A stretch of 7,624 nucleotides of DNA, from NCBI GenBank assembly GCA_023146675.1, contig JAGLBQ010000213.1, positions 1 through 7,624 of the forward strand. Reading direction: 5' to 3'. Below, in pieces: positions 6,161 through 7,624 of this stretch. Position numbers and translations under genes: made by a program. The stretch is from Cocleimonas sp. GTDB taxonomy: Bacteria; Pseudomonadota; Gammaproteobacteria; Thiotrichales; Thiotrichaceae. Below the pieces are notes generated by a model. It worked only from the letters and a program-made list of their open reading frames with translations, did not search any database and had not been told where the DNA came from. How positions within the stretch are numbered: the stretch's first letter is position 1; every line of letters starts with the position of its first letter.

Positions 6161-6461
6161 TAAGACTCACTCCCGAAAATTAACAAAAATGGAAAAAAAT
6201 ACAGATATTTCAGTTCTATTTAGTTTGTCTGCAATTAAAATAATACAAAAAAGACAATCGCTTTTTATTTTTATTCACAATTGTATTTTCAGTGAAAAGC
6301 TTGCAATTTAGCCCTGTGTTTTAAGTATATAAGTAATTGCTTAAATGGCGAGTATCCTCGCTTATGTTGTTAGCAAGGTCAAGATGTAATCCATAATTCA
6401 CCCACAAAAAGTATATAAATAAATCTGATATATCCCAAAGAGAATAGAGAAATTATTGAGT
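6161..6461. other. Gene-free AT-rich region upstream of petA
   Basis: About 300 bases without a convincing gene. It holds the best promoter candidate for petABC at its far end (6438-6410), a 10-codon minus-strand open frame at 6394-6362 directly followed by a small GC-rich hairpin (6361-6348: GCGAG, loop GATA, CTCGC), and a 10-base repeat TTATATACTT at 6418-6409 and 6332-6323. A weaker promoter-like pair, TTGCAA (6306-6301) and TACAAT (6285-6280), has only a 15-base spacer. I see no FNR- or ArcA-like palindrome that I would defend, no intrinsic terminator for the upstream gene, and no RNA gene. The plus-strand open frame extending into this region from petA is a shadow. Confidence 0.6.
6410..6438 (-). 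promoter_or_regulatory. petA: Probable promoter for petABC
   Basis: On the minus strand TTGGGA (6438-6433, four of six to the -35 consensus) and TATACT (6415-6410, five of six to the -10 consensus) are separated by exactly 17 bases. RNA would start near 6403, leaving a leader of about 240 bases before the petA ATG. No other pair in the gap combines hexamers this good with standard spacing. It is a sequence match only; AT-rich DNA gives false positives. Confidence 0.45.
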
Positions 6462-6788
6462 CTAGATGTAATACCAAATACCATTGGTTATTTGGCAATC
6501 AACAGAGTCCAGCAGCATATGAATGATTAAACCAACCCCTATAATGCGTAAGTAGCGAAACTTAGGTAAGAAACACAGGGCAAGATAAATTGGAATAGCG
6601 ATAAAGCTATGCAAGGGATGAAAACCAATACTACAGCGTTCTGGATCATAGAGTGGAGTGGCGAGCAGATGGTCACTATCAACCAGCATAGTGGCTATTA
6701 ATAGACAGTAAATAAGCTTCCAATCATTGCGGAAGAATATTCCCACAATGATGGCGGGAACGATAAAGTGATAGGCAATATGTAAAAT
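6462..6788 (-). CDS. Small DUF6122-like integral membrane protein, start uncertain
   Basis: The frame encodes LHIAYHFIVPAIIVGIFFRNDWK, then about three more hydrophobic stretches. It has a His/Asp-rich set of motifs: ATMLVDSDHLLA (32-43), DPERCSIGFHPLHS (48-61) and HMLLDSVDC (90-98), numbering from the ATT at 6788. These match what I remember of the DUF6122 family, small membrane proteins of unknown function whose conserved His/Asp residues recall membrane metal-dependent hydrolases such as YdjM; that link is inference. The start is problematic. A GTG at 6746 would cut off the conserved first helix and has no ribosome site. An in-frame ATT at 6788 has AAGGA seven bases upstream. The nearby ATG at 6796 is one base out of frame. 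It lies about 35 bases after glmM, probably in the same transcript. Confidence 0.72.
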   Translation of the reverse strand: MLHIAYHFIVPAIIVGIFFRNDWKLIYCLLIATMLVDSDHLLATPLYDPERCSIGFHPLHSFIAIPIYLALCFLPKFRYLRIIGVGLIIHMLLDSVDCQITNGIWYYI

Positions 6789-6823
6789 AACTGCATCCTT
6801 GCAATGTTTATAAACTATAGGCT

Positions 6824-7624
6824 TTAATCAGTTCTTCTACGATGCCCTTTTGATTCAGTCTGCACTACATCCGCGATATTCTTGGCAAGTTGCTCTGTCT
6901 CTGTGGGCGTATCTCCCTCAACCATCACACGAATTAATGGCTCTGTTCCTGATGCACGCAGTAAAACACGACCACGAGAGCCTAGTTGTTCCTCTGCTTT
7001 TGTGACAGCATCTTGAATGGGTTGATTGTCATTAAGGTCAATCTTCTTTTGAATGCGCACATTGATTAATGTTTGCGGGTATTTTGTCATCACTTGTTTA
7101 AGTTCATGGAGACTTTTATTGCTACTAACCATTGCATTTAGAATTTGCAGGGCTGCAATCGTACCATCACCTGTTGGAATACGGTCGCGAACAATAACAT
7201 GTCCTGAGCCTTCTCCACCAAGAATACCTCCGTATTGACGTAATAACTCCATCACATAGCGATCACCAACATTAGCACGATGGAAATTTAAGCCCATTTT
7301 TTTAATTGCCTGCTCAAGTCCTAAGTTACTCATTAACGTACCAACAACATGCTCGCCTAATGTTCCCTCTTGATGTCTGTGTTGGGCGATAATGGCAATA
7401 GCTTCATCACCATCCACGACTTCACCACTATGGTCTACCATCATTAAACGGTCACCATCACCATCCAGTGCAATACCAATATCTGCTCGGTATTGCTTTA
7501 CATTTTTAGTCAGTAGGTCAAGCGAGGTGGCACCGCAATTTTCATTGATATTAATACCATTAGGCTCATTTGCAATGGTGATAACATCCGCACCAAGTTC
7601 TTCTAAAACATGTGGGCTAACTTG
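6824..7624 (-). CDS. glmM: Phosphoglucosamine mutase (GlmM), C-terminal part
   Basis: The last 266 residues of GlmM; the gene enters from the right edge, so the start and the catalytic phosphoserine are outside. GlmM converts glucosamine-6-phosphate to glucosamine-1-phosphate for UDP-GlcNAc, and so for peptidoglycan and lipopolysaccharide. Visible are the Mg-binding loop DGDGDR (fragment residues 54-59, in ALDGDGDRLMMVDH), the sugar-binding GGEGSGH (136-142), TGDG (151-154), and the phosphate-binding loop RASGTEPLIRVMVEG (223-237). The frame is open without interruption from 7624; the internal ATG at 7444 is not a real start because conserved GlmM sequence continues well upstream of it. The family is usually about 445 residues. 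The C-terminus ends with a basic KGHRRRTD. Downstream is the DUF6122-like gene, not the tpiA or secG often found after glmM. Confidence 0.96.
   Translation of the reverse strand, partial: QVSPHVLEELGADVITIANEPNGININENCGATSLDLLTKNVKQYRADIGIALDGDGDRLMMVDHSGEVVDGDEAIAIIAQHRHQEGTLGEHVVGTLMSNLGLEQAIKKMGLNFHRANVGDRYVMELLRQYGGILGGEGSGHVIVRDRIPTGDGTIAALQILNAMVSSNKSLHELKQVMTKYPQTLINVRIQKKIDLNDNQPIQDAVTKAEEQLGSRGRVLLRASGTEPLIRVMVEGDTPTETEQLAKNIADVVQTESKGHRRRTD

Noticed and set aside
6003..6311. Plus-strand open frame of 102 codons reaching into the gap upstream of petA
   Set aside because: About half is antisense to the Rieske signal-peptide region and the rest is low-complexity AT-rich sequence; no family resemblance.
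6324..6329. Second TATACT as another -10 box for petA
   Set aside because: No -35-like hexamer lies 16-18 bases upstream (CTCGCC is at the right distance).
6348..6361. GCGAG/CTCGC hairpin as a terminator for the DUF6122-like gene
   Set aside because: The stem is only five pairs and is followed by CATTTAAGC rather than a U-tract, so it is not a convincing intrinsic terminator.
7053..7238. Plus-strand open frame of 61 codons
   Set aside because: Antisense to well-conserved GlmM sequence; a shadow.

Overview
The window is a compact stretch of gammaproteobacterial chromosome in which every recognisable gene lies on the minus strand. The base composition looks fairly AT-rich (GC in the low forties by eye). 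The gene set and protein sequences (GlmM, a three-subunit proteobacterial bc1 complex, SspA/SspB with the ClpX-binding tail, DHFR, ParE) point to Gammaproteobacteria. I cannot fix the genus. Nothing looks mobile: I see no transposase, integrase, tRNA, CRISPR array or long nucleotide repeat.

In transcription order (high to low coordinates) the layout is as follows. The 3' two-thirds of glmM (phosphoglucosamine mutase) enters at 7624 and is followed closely by a small DUF6122-like membrane protein with an unresolved start codon. A roughly 300-base gene-free region carries the best promoter candidate for the bc1 operon. Then come petA (Rieske protein), petB (cytochrome b) and petC (cytochrome c1), joined by 1- and 4-base stop/start overlaps. 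A strong intrinsic-terminator hairpin stands between petC and sspA. sspA and sspB overlap by 4 bases, then folA (DHFR) follows after 11 bases and a two-zinc-ribbon membrane protein of unknown function after 18 bases. The first 30 codons of parE (topoisomerase IV subunit B) leave the window at position 1.

The bc1 genes make a complete ubiquinol:cytochrome c oxidoreductase: a Tat-exported Rieske 2Fe-2S protein, a di-heme cytochrome b and a membrane-anchored cytochrome c1. Two subunits are larger than usual. Cytochrome c1 has an extra Lys-rich block of about 110 residues in its periplasmic domain, made of three degenerate repeats. Cytochrome b has about 50 extra residues near its C-terminus that add about two membrane helices, while the usual PERVT tail is kept. 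These are the most unusual features here. Other points worth a second look are the terminator that sspAB transcription must apparently cross, a CxxC in SspA, the start of the DUF6122-like gene, and the uncharacterised zinc-ribbon protein. Most of the window is otherwise ordinary housekeeping DNA.
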